A DNA stretch of 64,000 nucleotides. It comes from Lachnospira hominis (ex Liu et al. 2021) (lineage in GTDB: Bacteria > Bacillota > Clostridia > Lachnospirales > Lachnospiraceae). Below the pieces are notes generated by a model. That model was not told the DNA's origin, did no database searches, and saw only the letters and a program-made list of their open reading frames with translations. Below are positions 16,957 through 26,767 of the stretch, piece after piece (the stretch's first letter is position 1; each line of letters opens with the position of its first letter). Position numbers and translations under genes: made by a program. The stretch is taken from the NCBI RefSeq assembly GCF_014287955.1, contig NZ_JACOPD010000004.1, positions 1-64,000 of the forward strand, written 5' to 3'.

Positions 16957-18780
16957 ATGAAAAACAGGATGTTGTCCAAAAGAGTATATTTTACAGTTAG
17001 TTCACTGATGATGCTGGTTCTTTTTATGTTCCAGTTTTCAGGCATTATAAGAAAAAAGTACAATAATTTTGACGAAAATAAATATGCTGTTTCAGAAAAA
17101 AATGATTTGAACAATAATAATGTGTTTACAGTTTTGACAGATGAAGATAAGGTCGTTAAAAGCATCAGCGGATATATTGTATACATTGGAGATATTAATA
17201 CAAAGACAGGAAATACAGTATACGAGTGGTGTAATTATACTAAGAGGAATCTCCTTGTATACAAAACAGTCTCACAATATCACAGATATAATGAGAAATA
17301 TCCCGATGCCGTTCTTATAGATTCAGATTATGTAAACATTGACAGTGATATAGATACATTTTCTCTTCTGACTGATTATGGAATTAATCTTGTATTCTGT
17401 ACACTTCCATCTTATTCCGCAATCAGTGGAAACCAGCGTTTTGAGCAGTTGTGCGGAATAAGTCCGCACAGAGAATCTGTCAATGCTTCCGGATTAAAGC
17501 TTTACAGTGGCTTTTTATTTGGAGGTGAGGCATGGTATACGAAAGAGAATGATCCTGACGGAAAATTCCAGAATATGAAACTTACAATGCCATGGTATAA
17601 CACAAGCAATGCGACAAAGACATACATGTCTGCTGTGGTTGAATCAGAGGATGGAAGTAAGATTGATAATGAAGACCAGCCTGCGGTTATCTGGCGAAAG
17701 AGCCATGATCATGCATATGTATTCTGTATTAACGGAGACTATATAAAAGATATATCGGGGATAGGAATCCTTACTGCAATAATGTCAGAATCAAAGGATT
17801 TAGATATATATCCGGTAGTTGATTCACAGTCGGTAATAGTAAATAATTTTCCGATGTTTTCATTTGAAAATGATGATGCCGTAGAGAAATATTATCTCAG
17901 AAATACAAGTTCGCTTCTTGAAAATGTAATATGGCCTGATATATCTAATCTGGCAGAGTCAACAGGTGCGAGGTTTACATTTATGGCGGCACCACAGATT
18001 AATTATTCGGACAACAATTTTGTTTCTGTACGTGAAATGGACTATTTTTTCAGGCTTTTCTCGGAGATAAGTTCGGAGGCGGGACTTACAACTACAAGAG
18101 ATGATGCAACATCCATTGATGAAAAACTGACGGCAGATGCCGGCATTTTTTCAAATTATTTATCAAATTATAAATTTACATCCATAATTGCAAGGAAAGA
18201 TGAGCTTGAAAATGTATTATCATCGAAAAACAGCCTTATAGATGATGTAAATACGATAGTTACTGATTCACAGGATTATGGTGGTACAAAATTATTTTCG
18301 TATGTAAATGATAATGTGATTAATGTTGAGTGTCCTGTGACAAGTGATAAGTATACATATTCAGATGATTTCAGACAGAGATGTTTTCAGACGGCACTTG
18401 CATATACCAATATAGAATTTAATATGACAGGTGTATGTAATCCGGATGATGAAAAAGAGTTGTGGAATGAAGAGATAAAGTTAAAGTCCACGGCACTTAC
18501 TTCATATATGAAAAATTCAAAGATGTTTACTAAATGCAGTATTTCACAGGCAGATAAACGTATACGTGAATTTATGGCGGCAGATTATTCATATAAACAA
18601 AACAGCTCATATGTAAGTCTTGATATAACAGGTGCTCAGGATACGGCACGTTTTATTGTAAGGCTGCGTACAGGGGAAGTTGAAAATGTATCGGGAGCTG
18701 TGTGTACGAAAGTTGAAAAGGGTGTATATCTTATTACAGCACAATCTAAGCATGTTGAAATGACAATTAAGACAGAATAG
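16957..18780 (+). CDS. DUF2194-like extracytoplasmic protein in the PelA position
   Basis: 607 residues. One N-terminal membrane anchor (about 10-30) is followed by a long extracytoplasmic region. In Gram-positive Pel clusters the gene between pelE and pelF encodes PelA, a polysaccharide deacetylase. This protein has a FSFENDDAV stretch that could be a diverged NodB-type first motif, but I see no HxxxH metal site, so deacetylase activity is doubtful. The C-terminal about 80 residues look beta-rich. A strong AGGTGGAGAGGATAAGG site precedes the ATG. It resembles DUF2194 proteins; that name is from memory. Confidence 0.6.
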   Translation: MKNRMLSKRVYFTVSSLMMLVLFMFQFSGIIRKKYNNFDENKYAVSEKNDLNNNNVFTVLTDEDKVVKSISGYIVYIGDINTKTGNTVYEWCNYTKRNLLVYKTVSQYHRYNEKYPDAVLIDSDYVNIDSDIDTFSLLTDYGINLVFCTLPSYSAISGNQRFEQLCGISPHRESVNASGLKLYSGFLFGGEAWYTKENDPDGKFQNMKLTMPWYNTSNATKTYMSAVVESEDGSKIDNEDQPAVIWRKSHDHAYVFCINGDYIKDISGIGILTAIMSESKDLDIYPVVDSQSVIVNNFPMFSFENDDAVEKYYLRNTSSLLENVIWPDISNLAESTGARFTFMAAPQINYSDNNFVSVREMDYFFRLFSEISSEAGLTTTRDDATSIDEKLTADAGIFSNYLSNYKFTSIIARKDELENVLSSKNSLIDDVNTIVTDSQDYGGTKLFSYVNDNVINVECPVTSDKYTYSDDFRQRCFQTALAYTNIEFNMTGVCNPDDEKELWNEEIKLKSTALTSYMKNSKMFTKCSISQADKRIREFMAADYSYKQNSSYVSLDITGAQDTARFIVRLRTGEVENVSGAVCTKVEKGVYLITAQSKHVEMTIKTE

Positions 18781-18802
18781 TGTGCAAAGCAGGAGGGTAA
18801 GG

Positions 18803-20230
18803 ATGAGAATATGTATTGTTGCTGAAGGCTGCTATCCTTATGTGGTAGGTGGTGTTTCAAGCTGGATAAACAATTTAATAAGGTCATTTCCACAGCATGA
18901 ATTTATAATGCTTGCAGTTATTTCTGACAGGAGTGTTAGTGGCAAATTCAAATATAATCTTCCGGATAATCTGACAGAGGTACATGAGGTATACTTAAAT
19001 GATACCGAATGGGTAAACAGGACAAGAAAAAATTACAAAAATGCCAGATTATCAGCAAAAAATAAAGAGGCACTAAATTCACTCCTTATCGGTACTGACA
19101 CAGACTGGGAGACGCTTACGAGACTTTTACAGAATCCAAAGCTTTCGCTTGATGCACTTCTTATGGGACCTGACTTTCTCGATGCTGTTGTAAAAAGTTA
19201 TGAGTTAAAACATGGCGAAATCATATTTTCGGATTTTTTATGGACTATGCGTTCAATGTATCTTCCGCTTTTTCTTGCAATGCATTCAGATATTCCTAAG
19301 GCAGATATTTTTCATTGTGTTGCTACAGGATACTCAGGTGTTCTTGGCTCAATGGCAAAAATACTTTACCCCGGAAGCAGACTTATTGTTTCAGAACACG
19401 GAATATATACAAGAGAGCGTGAGGAAGAAGTTATAAAGGCATCATGGATAGCCGGAATATACAAGGATTTATGGATAGACCAGTTTAAGAAAATGTCTCT
19501 GTTTGCATACGATAAGGCTGACCGGGTTACATCGCTTTATGGTACAGCGAGAAGACTTCAGATAGAACTTGGCTGCCCTGAGGAAAAAATTATGATTACT
19601 CCAAACGGAATAGACCAGGAAAGGTTTAAAGATATTCCGATGAAAGAACCGGATGACGAATATATCAATGTCGGTGCAGTGCTTCGAGTTACGCCGATTA
19701 AAGATGTAAAGACTATGATAATGGCATTTGGTTATGCAAAAAATAACAATCCAAAGCTGAAATTGTGGATTATGGGTCCTACAGATGAGGATGAAGATTA
19801 TGCAAAAGAATGTTTTGACCTTGTTGAAGATATGCAGATAAAAGATATAATATTTACAGGAAGAATCAATACATCGGAATATATAGGAAAGATGGATTTT
19901 ACAATCCTTACAAGTATCAGTGAAGGCCAGCCGCTTACAATTCTTGAGGGTTATGCGGCACATAAGCCGGCAATAGCAACAGATGTCGGTAACTGCCGCG
20001 GACTTATATATGGAGAAGATGACCCATACGGTCCATCAGGAATAGTAACCCACATTATGAATGTTGAGGAAATCAAGGAGGCAATATTATTTCTTGCTAA
20101 CAATCCTGAGACTTGTAAAGAATATGGTGAAAATGGATATAAACGCCTTATAAGACGCTATACGATTGTTGATATGAAAAATACATATGATGGCATATAT
20201 ACTGAGTTATCAAAGAATATGACGGATTAA
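18803..20230 (+). CDS. pelF: PelF-type glycosyltransferase (GT4)
   Basis: 475 residues of GT-B fold. The N-terminus RICIVAEGCYPYVVGGVSSW is nearly diagnostic for PelF, the cytosolic enzyme that polymerises the Pel chain from UDP-sugars. The C-terminal domain has the GT4 acidic pair in SEGQPLTILEGYAAHKPAIA. No signal peptide is present, as expected. The ATG at 18803 follows AGGAGGG by 5 nt; the longer frame from a GTG at 18782 would include that site in the coding region. Its neighbours PelD and PelG support the assignment. Confidence 0.92.
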   Translation: MRICIVAEGCYPYVVGGVSSWINNLIRSFPQHEFIMLAVISDRSVSGKFKYNLPDNLTEVHEVYLNDTEWVNRTRKNYKNARLSAKNKEALNSLLIGTDTDWETLTRLLQNPKLSLDALLMGPDFLDAVVKSYELKHGEIIFSDFLWTMRSMYLPLFLAMHSDIPKADIFHCVATGYSGVLGSMAKILYPGSRLIVSEHGIYTREREEEVIKASWIAGIYKDLWIDQFKKMSLFAYDKADRVTSLYGTARRLQIELGCPEEKIMITPNGIDQERFKDIPMKEPDDEYINVGAVLRVTPIKDVKTMIMAFGYAKNNNPKLKLWIMGPTDEDEDYAKECFDLVEDMQIKDIIFTGRINTSEYIGKMDFTILTSISEGQPLTILEGYAAHKPAIATDVGNCRGLIYGEDDPYGPSGIVTHIMNVEEIKEAILFLANNPETCKEYGENGYKRLIRRYTIVDMKNTYDGIYTELSKNMTD

Positions 20231-20259
20231 AATGGATGTAAATATCAGGAGGTGAGAGA

Positions 20260-21720
20260 ATGGCAGGAATAGGAATCAAATTAAATAAATTCTTTGATAA
20301 AGGTACAGTTACAGGCTATCTTGCAGGTTCGGGTTACAGTGTTGTAACGACAATAGCACCTATGCTGCTTGTTATAGCTGATATCCTTGCTATGCAGAAG
20401 ATTCTTGGTTATTCAGATGCGGCATATGGCAGCAGGCAGCTTTTTCAGGCTACAATTCTTTATATATTTGTATTTGCACTTCTTGCATCTGCTCCGCTCA
20501 ATGCCGTGCTTTCAAGATATGTTTCAGATGTAATCTTTAATGAGACATATTCTGATATAATGGCGGCATTTCATCTTGGTTTGTGGATTAGTATGGCGAT
20601 AGATGCAATTATGGTTGTTCCGTTTGCAATTCATGAATATATTGTTGGAGGGGTGGATATTGTCTATGTAGTGACATCAGTGTGCTGTTTTATAGCACTT
20701 TCGCTTGTATTTTACACAATGCTTTATCTGTCACTGTGTAAAGATTACGGAAAAATATCACTTTTCTATTTTATAGGAATGGCAATAACATTAGGTATTT
20801 CATATATATTTGTAAAAAAATTCAATATGGAAATAACGTATTCCATGCTTCTTGCAATGATGATAGGATTTATTATAATTGCATCGCTTGGATATGCACT
20901 TTTGAGGCAGTATTTTACACAGAACAGTAAGAATTATAAAGATGTGTTACAATATATAGTGAGGTTCAGAAAGCTTATATATGCAAATACACTTTACACA
21001 GTCGGACTTTTTATACACAATTTTGTATTCTGGACGACAGATTTAAGAACGGTTATTGTAAAATCATTCGTTTATGCACAGGCTTATGATTTTGCGGCAT
21101 GTATTGCGATGTTTACAAATATGTCCGCGAGCGTCATATTTATTGCACTTATGGAAATGCACTTTAATGCACGATATAAACAGTATTCTGAGGCCGTAAT
21201 CGGTGGACGTTTATCTGACATACGAAAGACAAAATCGAGAATGTTCCGTCTGCTGGCAGATGAGATAATGGACCTTGCAAGAATACAGTTTATAATCTCC
21301 ACAGCAGTATTTCTTATATGCCTCGTTGTACTTGGAAGGATGGGCTATTCCGGAACAGTAATACAGCTTTACCCATGCCTTTGTGCAGGATATTTTATAT
21401 TATATCTTATGTATGCGGCATTTCTGTTTTTGTATTTTTTTAATGACCTTGACGGTGCCGTGTATACAGGACTTATATTCTGTATAATTACATTGGTTGG
21501 AAGCCTTATAAGCAGGCATTTTGATACATTGTGGTATGGAACCGGGCTTGTAGCGGGAGCATTTACAGGCTGGACATATGCGTATTTCAGGCTTTCGTGG
21601 CTTGAATCACACCTTCATATTCATATTTTCTGCAACGGAAGCATATTGAAGATGTCACATGGAAAAAGACCTGCAGGTAAAGTATATACAAAATCAGAGA
21701 TGGTCGAGGAGAGTAAATAA
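20260..21720 (+). CDS. pelG: PelG-type membrane transporter of the Pel complex
   Basis: 486 residues with about twelve membrane helices. It begins MAGIGIKLNKFFDKGTVTGY, the PelG-type start, and is a MOP-superfamily-like protein that moves the growing Pel chain across the membrane together with PelF, PelD and PelE. GGAGGTGAGAG precedes the ATG, 29 nt after pelF. The stop overlaps the next start by one base. The match to PelG is good by pattern and order. Confidence 0.88.
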   Translation: MAGIGIKLNKFFDKGTVTGYLAGSGYSVVTTIAPMLLVIADILAMQKILGYSDAAYGSRQLFQATILYIFVFALLASAPLNAVLSRYVSDVIFNETYSDIMAAFHLGLWISMAIDAIMVVPFAIHEYIVGGVDIVYVVTSVCCFIALSLVFYTMLYLSLCKDYGKISLFYFIGMAITLGISYIFVKKFNMEITYSMLLAMMIGFIIIASLGYALLRQYFTQNSKNYKDVLQYIVRFRKLIYANTLYTVGLFIHNFVFWTTDLRTVIVKSFVYAQAYDFAACIAMFTNMSASVIFIALMEMHFNARYKQYSEAVIGGRLSDIRKTKSRMFRLLADEIMDLARIQFIISTAVFLICLVVLGRMGYSGTVIQLYPCLCAGYFILYLMYAAFLFLYFFNDLDGAVYTGLIFCIITLVGSLISRHFDTLWYGTGLVAGAFTGWTYAYFRLSWLESHLHIHIFCNGSILKMSHGKRPAGKVYTKSEMVEESK

Positions 21721-22100
21721 TGGGAACAGTTATATTGCGTATAGGAATTATCATATTGGGAGTATTTCTTTTATCAGTTACATTTTCCAATTATGTAAGG
21801 GGAAAACTTCGGGAAAAAGCCACATTTCTGTGGGGAATACTTGCAATTGCAATGATTTTGTCAGGTGCGGTGCCTGTATTATCAGGCTGGAGTAAAAGAT
21901 TCAATGATGTGATATACATTGCACCATTTGTTATAATTATAGTATTTGTATGTATTATGTTTTATATAACAAAAGAAATTTCGGTTTTGAGAAGAAAAAA
22001 TCAGGAGCTGGCAATGCATGTTTCTTTATTGAATCAGGAGAATGAGAGAATTCTTAAAGAATTAACATCTATTACCGGAAAAGATAAAAGTGAACTATGA
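21720..22100 (+). CDS. DUF2304-like small membrane protein
   Basis: 126 residues. Three hydrophobic helices (about 4-22, 35-52 and 60-80) include the LREKATFLWGILAIAM stretch and a following proline. They are followed by a coiled-coil C-terminus (RRKNQELAMHVSLLNQENER). This is the usual form of DUF2304 proteins, which accompany glycosyltransferases in surface-polysaccharide loci. It overlaps pelG by one base and the next glycosyltransferase by four, so it is translated with them. Its role is unknown. Confidence 0.7.
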   Translation: MGTVILRIGIIILGVFLLSVTFSNYVRGKLREKATFLWGILAIAMILSGAVPVLSGWSKRFNDVIYIAPFVIIIVFVCIMFYITKEISVLRRKNQELAMHVSLLNQENERILKELTSITGKDKSEL

Positions 22101-23302
22101 AAAAGAAAATCTTATTTGTAATAAACACGCTTGGAAGAGCCGGTGCAGAGATGGCGATGACGGCACTTATGAATAAGCTTGATGAATCACAGTATGAGAT
22201 ATCACTTTATGTAATGCTTGCACAGGGTGAGCTTATAAAAGATATTCCACCGTATGTGCATGTGATTAATAAAAATTTCTGCGATAAGTCAGTTTTGTCA
22301 TCACAGGGTAAAAAAAATCTCAACAGACTTATTTTAAAAAAAATTTTTGCACATGGTTCGATTTTTAAAAATATATTTTACGTTATATCAGTTCTGTTTT
22401 CGATGATAAAAAAGCATAGAATACAGCCTGATAAGCTTCTTTGGCGTGTAATATCAGATGGAAGTGATGTGACTGGTGAAGAATTTGACTTAGCTGTTGC
22501 ATATATAGAGGGAGCATCGGCATATTATGTTCATGACCATGTAAAAGCAAAGAAAAAAGTTGGATTTATACATATTGATTACAGTAAGGCCGGTTATACA
22601 AGAAAGACAGATAAAAATTGTTATGATGATTTCGACCGCATATTTACTGTGTCTGATGAAGTAAAAGAATGTTTTATTTCAGTATATCCCGAACTTGAAG
22701 AAAAGACAAAAGTGTTTCATAATATAATAGATGAAGAAAAGATTATAAGTAAATCATCAGAGAAAATGAAATATAAAATGTCAGACAAAGGTATTCGTCT
22801 GCTTACTGTCGGAAGGCTTACATATCAAAAGGGGTATGATGTTGCGGTATATGCTTTGAAAGAGCTTGTAAACCATGGATTTGATGTGAATTGGTATATA
22901 CTTGGTGACGGCCCTGAATATCAGACGCTTGCAGCTCTTGCGGTAAAAGAAGGTGTTGACAGTCGTTTTCATCTTCTGGGAGCCGTTGACAATCCTTATC
23001 CATATTACAAGGCAGCAGACATATACGTACATGCTACACGTTTTGAAGGCAAAAGCATTGCAATCCAGGAGGCACAGGTTCTTGGCTGTGCAATTATAGC
23101 TTCAGACTGCAGCGGCAACAGAGAGCAGATTAACGATGGTGTTGACGGAATTCTTTGCGGATTCACACCGGCAGGAATTGCCGATGGAATAGAAAAATTA
23201 ATTACAAATCCTGCACTTGCCACAAAATTCAGAATGGCATCGGCAGAAAAACAGATAAATCATCTGGAAGAACTTCAAAATATATACGGGATGATGAGGT
23301 GA
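22097..23302 (+). CDS. Glycosyltransferase, GT4 family
   Basis: 401 residues of GT-B fold. The N-terminal acceptor domain starts KKKILFVINTLGRAGAEMAM. The donor domain shows LLTVGRLTYQKGYDVA, YILGDGP, and ATRFEGKSIAIQEAQVLGCA with the two acidic residues of GT4. It should add a sugar from a nucleotide donor to a lipid-linked or polymer acceptor. It overlaps the DUF2304-like gene by ATGA. It is a second cytosolic GT4 in addition to PelF, which suggests the product has more than one sugar. Confidence 0.88.
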   Translation: MKKKILFVINTLGRAGAEMAMTALMNKLDESQYEISLYVMLAQGELIKDIPPYVHVINKNFCDKSVLSSQGKKNLNRLILKKIFAHGSIFKNIFYVISVLFSMIKKHRIQPDKLLWRVISDGSDVTGEEFDLAVAYIEGASAYYVHDHVKAKKKVGFIHIDYSKAGYTRKTDKNCYDDFDRIFTVSDEVKECFISVYPELEEKTKVFHNIIDEEKIISKSSEKMKYKMSDKGIRLLTVGRLTYQKGYDVAVYALKELVNHGFDVNWYILGDGPEYQTLAALAVKEGVDSRFHLLGAVDNPYPYYKAADIYVHATRFEGKSIAIQEAQVLGCAIIASDCSGNREQINDGVDGILCGFTPAGIADGIEKLITNPALATKFRMASAEKQINHLEELQNIYGMMR

Positions 23303-23307
23303 ATGGC

Positions 23308-24072
23308 GTGAAAGAGGTATTAATTATTATTCCTGCCTATAATGAAGAAAAAAATATTAATAAAGTGCTTGATAAGCTTGAAGAGCCTGAAATTACAGAA
23401 ATAGCTGATATTCTTGTAATGAATGATGCCTCTTCAGATAATACAAACTGGATTGTAAAGCAACGTAATCATGCTGTTGTAACACATATATTTAATCTTG
23501 GATACGGCAGTGCGTTGCAGCTTGGATATAAATATGCGATAAGACGAAATTACAAGTATGTAATTCAGATGGACGCAGACGGACAGCATGATGTATGTAA
23601 TATACTTAATATATATAAGGCTTTAAAGACTAAGTATAACGATTCGTATCCTGATATTGTGCTTGGCTCCCGTTATTTAAAGGATAGTTCGCCTTATAAG
23701 ACATCGTGTTTAAAAGAGCTGGCATATTCAATATTCCGTACATTTATTAAGATGTCAACAGGAAAAACTATTATGGACCCTACAACGGGGCTTCAGGGAC
23801 TTAGCTGGCGTGCGGTACTTTATTATTCAAAATATGGTAATTTTGACGAGCGTTATCCCGATGCCAATATGATTACAGGAATGATACTTAAAGGCTATAA
23901 TGTGGTGGAGATTCCGGCTGTAATGCACAGCAGGGAATTTGGAAAAAGCATGCATTCGGGACTTAAACCTATATGGTATATGTGTCACATGACATTAAGT
24001 CTCATTGCTGTGGTAGTGCGTCAGCACAAAGAAAAGAGACGTATGGAAAGACAGAAGAAACATGAACAATAA
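23308..24072 (+). CDS. Glycosyltransferase, GT2 family
   Basis: About 254 residues of GT-A fold like dolichyl-phosphate mannose synthase. Visible are VLIIIPAYNEEKNI, NDASSDNT, the metal-binding DADGQHD and the later DPTTGLQGLS. No membrane helices are attached. Such enzymes often load a sugar onto undecaprenyl phosphate, which would supply the GT-C-like protein at 14559; that link is inference. The start is taken as GTG at 23308, with AGGTGA 5 nt upstream; GTG at 23299 overlapping the previous stop is the alternative. It overlaps the next gene by 11 nt. Confidence 0.85.
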   Translation: MKEVLIIIPAYNEEKNINKVLDKLEEPEITEIADILVMNDASSDNTNWIVKQRNHAVVTHIFNLGYGSALQLGYKYAIRRNYKYVIQMDADGQHDVCNILNIYKALKTKYNDSYPDIVLGSRYLKDSSPYKTSCLKELAYSIFRTFIKMSTGKTIMDPTTGLQGLSWRAVLYYSKYGNFDERYPDANMITGMILKGYNVVEIPAVMHSREFGKSMHSGLKPIWYMCHMTLSLIAVVVRQHKEKRRMERQKKHEQ

Positions 24073-25189
24073 AAAACTGGAAAAGTATGGACTGTCGCTT
24101 CTTTGCACGGAATATAACCCATCAAGAGGCTGGTATAATATATTTCCGTTTAGACTGAAAAAGGATTACGATTTTGAAGAGCTGAAATGGAGCCTGAAAA
24201 AGAATGAGGGAATAGTTCTTGCAAGAATCTGCATAGGTGATTTCAAGGACAGGGAACTTGACGAAAAAGCAATCGGGCAGATTAATGATATTCTTGAATT
24301 TTTTAAAAAATATGACAGGGAAGTAATACTTCGTTTTGTATATGACGAGGATGGAAAAGGTCTTGAAAATGAGCCTGATTCGATAAATCTCGTAAAACGG
24401 CATATATCACAGATTGGAGAAGCTGTTCTTGCATTTAAAAGCAATATTCTTACAATGCAGGGAGCGTTAATCGGAAGCTGGGGCGAGATGCACACATCGA
24501 GATATGCAGATATAATGAGTATAAGAATCCTTATGGCAGCAATGTATGAGGCGGTAAAAGGTGCAATTCCGCTTGCAGTAAGAACGCCGGCACAGCATGC
24601 GGCACTAGATGACAATACAGCGAAAATAACAGGATTTTTTAACGATGCACTTATGGCATCACAGACGGATTTTGGTACGTTTTCATCAGACAGTGATAAA
24701 AGAGACGAAGAGTACAGATATGTTGACGAATGTCTGAAAAATGGCGTATTGTGTGGTGGAGAAGCAGTAAATGACAATGTATATAACGATGGTGCCAATG
24801 CACAGGAATATCTCAGAAAACTTCATGTTACATATCTTAACAGCCAGTATGACGATAAAGTTTTAAATAAGTGGAAAGACTGCGGAATATATGAAAAAAT
24901 AAGCCGCAGTCTTGGATATTGTATTAATATTGAAAGTATAAAAACAACATTTACAGGTAAAATAAATTTTACAATTAAAAATATCGGCTATGCGTCACTG
25001 AAGCAGAATTTCTGTCTTGTAATAAGTTGCGGTGACAAAGATTTCACATCGGATGTAATCCGTGGGCTTGAACCGGGACAATCTGTAAATGTCAGATTTG
25101 ATAAAAAAGCTGTTACAAATGGTGGAACACTTTTTATAAAAAGGCTTAACGATAATAAACGGATTCAGATTTTTAACGAACCGATATAA
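24062..25189 (+). CDS. DUF4874/DUF4832-type protein, no signal peptide
   Basis: 375 residues. The N-terminal about 270 residues have the pattern of a TIM-barrel-like domain: NPSRGWYNIF, EVILRFVYDEDG, GSWGEMHTSRY (a possible catalytic acid) and GGEAVNDNVYND. The last 90 residues form a beta-rich C-terminal domain. No signal peptide or membrane helix is seen, so it seems cytosolic. It is a clear paralogue of the convergent, membrane-anchored protein that follows; the two genes overlap tail to tail by 25 nt. A glycoside-hydrolase-like role, perhaps in place of the PelA hydrolase, is inference. Confidence 0.65.
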   Translation: MNNKKLEKYGLSLLCTEYNPSRGWYNIFPFRLKKDYDFEELKWSLKKNEGIVLARICIGDFKDRELDEKAIGQINDILEFFKKYDREVILRFVYDEDGKGLENEPDSINLVKRHISQIGEAVLAFKSNILTMQGALIGSWGEMHTSRYADIMSIRILMAAMYEAVKGAIPLAVRTPAQHAALDDNTAKITGFFNDALMASQTDFGTFSSDSDKRDEEYRYVDECLKNGVLCGGEAVNDNVYNDGANAQEYLRKLHVTYLNSQYDDKVLNKWKDCGIYEKISRSLGYCINIESIKTTFTGKINFTIKNIGYASLKQNFCLVISCGDKDFTSDVIRGLEPGQSVNVRFDKKAVTNGGTLFIKRLNDNKRIQIFNEPI

Positions 25190-26682
25190 TATCCATAATC
25201 ATTGTAAGAAGCGTCATTGGCGAATTTTATGATTTCGCCAGATATTTTATCGCGGACTACAAGATAAATGCTGTAGTTATTTACTTTTGTTATATTTCCT
25301 GCTTTTTTAATCTGCAGCAGAGGAACAGATATATCCAGATTTATTTCATTACCCGGTGTCCATGTGGATGCTGGGTATTTTTCTGTCAGATTTTCGCTGT
25401 AGACGATGTCCGTGTTGTCCGCCGCAGCACTGTAAGAATCTGTCGGAGCGGCAGAGTTGTCGTCTTTTATTATAAAAAGTTCGACATCAAAATCTTTGTA
25501 AGACGGAGCAAATCCCTCATTTTTGAGTGTTATTTGAAGTGAACCGCCAAAAGCATTATTTTTGTGCTCAAATGATGATGACAGCAGACAATATCTGTAA
25601 CCAAGACGTGTTGTTACATAATCGTATGCGGACATGCCATTGTATACAGAATCACCGTCGGGGTCAGTGTAAGTCTGTTTTTTCCATTTATTAATTACAG
25701 CAAGGTCGTGTGCATTGTTAAGATACGAAACATGCATTGATGCGAGGTCTTTTGCAGCATTGTCTATGTCGTTATATTTATTGTCAAGAACCACTTCGCC
25801 GCCGTTTGGAACCAAAAGACACAGTTCATCCTGAAATGCTATTTCCTGGCTGCGGTTTCCTTTTTTATCATATTCCTCATCGGAAAAATGATAATTTTCA
25901 GGACCATATGTTCCAACATCAATATAGGAACCGAGCATGCCATCATTAAAAAGTCCCATTCTTATTCTGTGACCGTCCGATTTCAGCTTTGATATGTCAG
26001 CAGTTTTAAATATAGTGCGTAAATGCTGAGGAGTTCTTACGGAAAGGTAAATGTCGTCATCAATGAGACTGTCTAAGAGCAGTGCAAGTTCAGTCATGCT
26101 GTTGGTGTCCATATAATGTGAGCTGTGCATTTCTGCAAACGAACCGACAAAAATTCCCTGCATGATATAGATAGAATTTTTGTGGCTGTTTACAATATCA
26201 GAAGTCTGTCTCATGTGAAGTTTGACGGTTTCAATGCTGTCTGGTTCTGTCTGCATCGCCTTTCCATCCCAGTCGTATAAAAAACGCAGAATAACAGCAT
26301 GCGGGCTTTCACCCCACATTGTAAATATTCTGTCAATCTGGGCGAGAGCGTTGTCAGATAATTCTGTGTTATTAAAATTTTTGAGATTGATTTCAAGAAG
26401 AACAAGCCTTGTTGAACCGCTTTTTTGTATATAGTCCTGTGTGCGTTTGTCAAAAGTATCGGCACAAGCATCACTTATCGTATATCCAAACATATCATAC
26501 CAGCCGCAATAAGGATTATTAAGTATATCATTTGCAGGAGCGAAACCGGATGATGTGTATGAAATACTGCTGTTATAAAAGTGAAGGGCAAAGCATATGA
26601 GAGCCGAAAAAACAGCAGCAACAGTAAAAATTGCCGCAATAATGCGGATAAGATAATTTTTTTTAGTCCTATAAGTTTTCAT
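25165..26682 (-). CDS. DUF4874/DUF4832-type protein, membrane-anchored
   Basis: 505 residues. An N-terminal membrane anchor (about 12-34) is followed by an extracytoplasmic TIM-barrel-like domain starting NPYCGWYDMFGY. VILRFLYDWDGK, GSFAEMHSSHY and GGEVVLDNKYND match the paralogue at 24062. The beta-rich C-terminal domain is longer here. It is the only gene of the locus on the minus strand. No clear Shine-Dalgarno lies before the ATG at 26682; a TATAAT sits about 8 nt upstream, so the mRNA may be nearly leaderless. An extracellular glycan-active role is plausible but unproven. Confidence 0.7.
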   Translation of the reverse strand: MKTYRTKKNYLIRIIAAIFTVAAVFSALICFALHFYNSSISYTSSGFAPANDILNNPYCGWYDMFGYTISDACADTFDKRTQDYIQKSGSTRLVLLEINLKNFNNTELSDNALAQIDRIFTMWGESPHAVILRFLYDWDGKAMQTEPDSIETVKLHMRQTSDIVNSHKNSIYIMQGIFVGSFAEMHSSHYMDTNSMTELALLLDSLIDDDIYLSVRTPQHLRTIFKTADISKLKSDGHRIRMGLFNDGMLGSYIDVGTYGPENYHFSDEEYDKKGNRSQEIAFQDELCLLVPNGGEVVLDNKYNDIDNAAKDLASMHVSYLNNAHDLAVINKWKKQTYTDPDGDSVYNGMSAYDYVTTRLGYRYCLLSSSFEHKNNAFGGSLQITLKNEGFAPSYKDFDVELFIIKDDNSAAPTDSYSAAADNTDIVYSENLTEKYPASTWTPGNEINLDISVPLLQIKKAGNITKVNNYSIYLVVRDKISGEIIKFANDASYNDYGYYIGSLKI

Positions 26683-26689
26683 GCTTCAT

Positions 26690-26722
26690 ATTATAGCATT
26701 AAGGTGCTATCAATGCTATAAT
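26690..26722. promoter_or_regulatory. Perfect inverted repeat with a -10 box in each arm (divergent promoter)
   Basis: ATTATAGCATT (26690-26700) and AATGCTATAAT (26712-26722) form a perfect 11-bp inverted repeat. Each arm ends in TATAAT on its own outgoing strand, facing the minus gene at 26682 and the flippase at 26768. No good -35 boxes are seen, which suggests an activator. Confidence 0.5.
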
Positions 26723-26767
26723 TAAAAAAATTATTTTCAATCTGAGCACAGAAACGAGGATTTTTCA

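Noticed and set aside
23155..23307. Upstream extension of the GT2 frame
   Set aside because: It overlaps the end of the GT4 gene in another frame; the GT2 fold begins at VKEVLIIIPAYNE with its own start at 23308.
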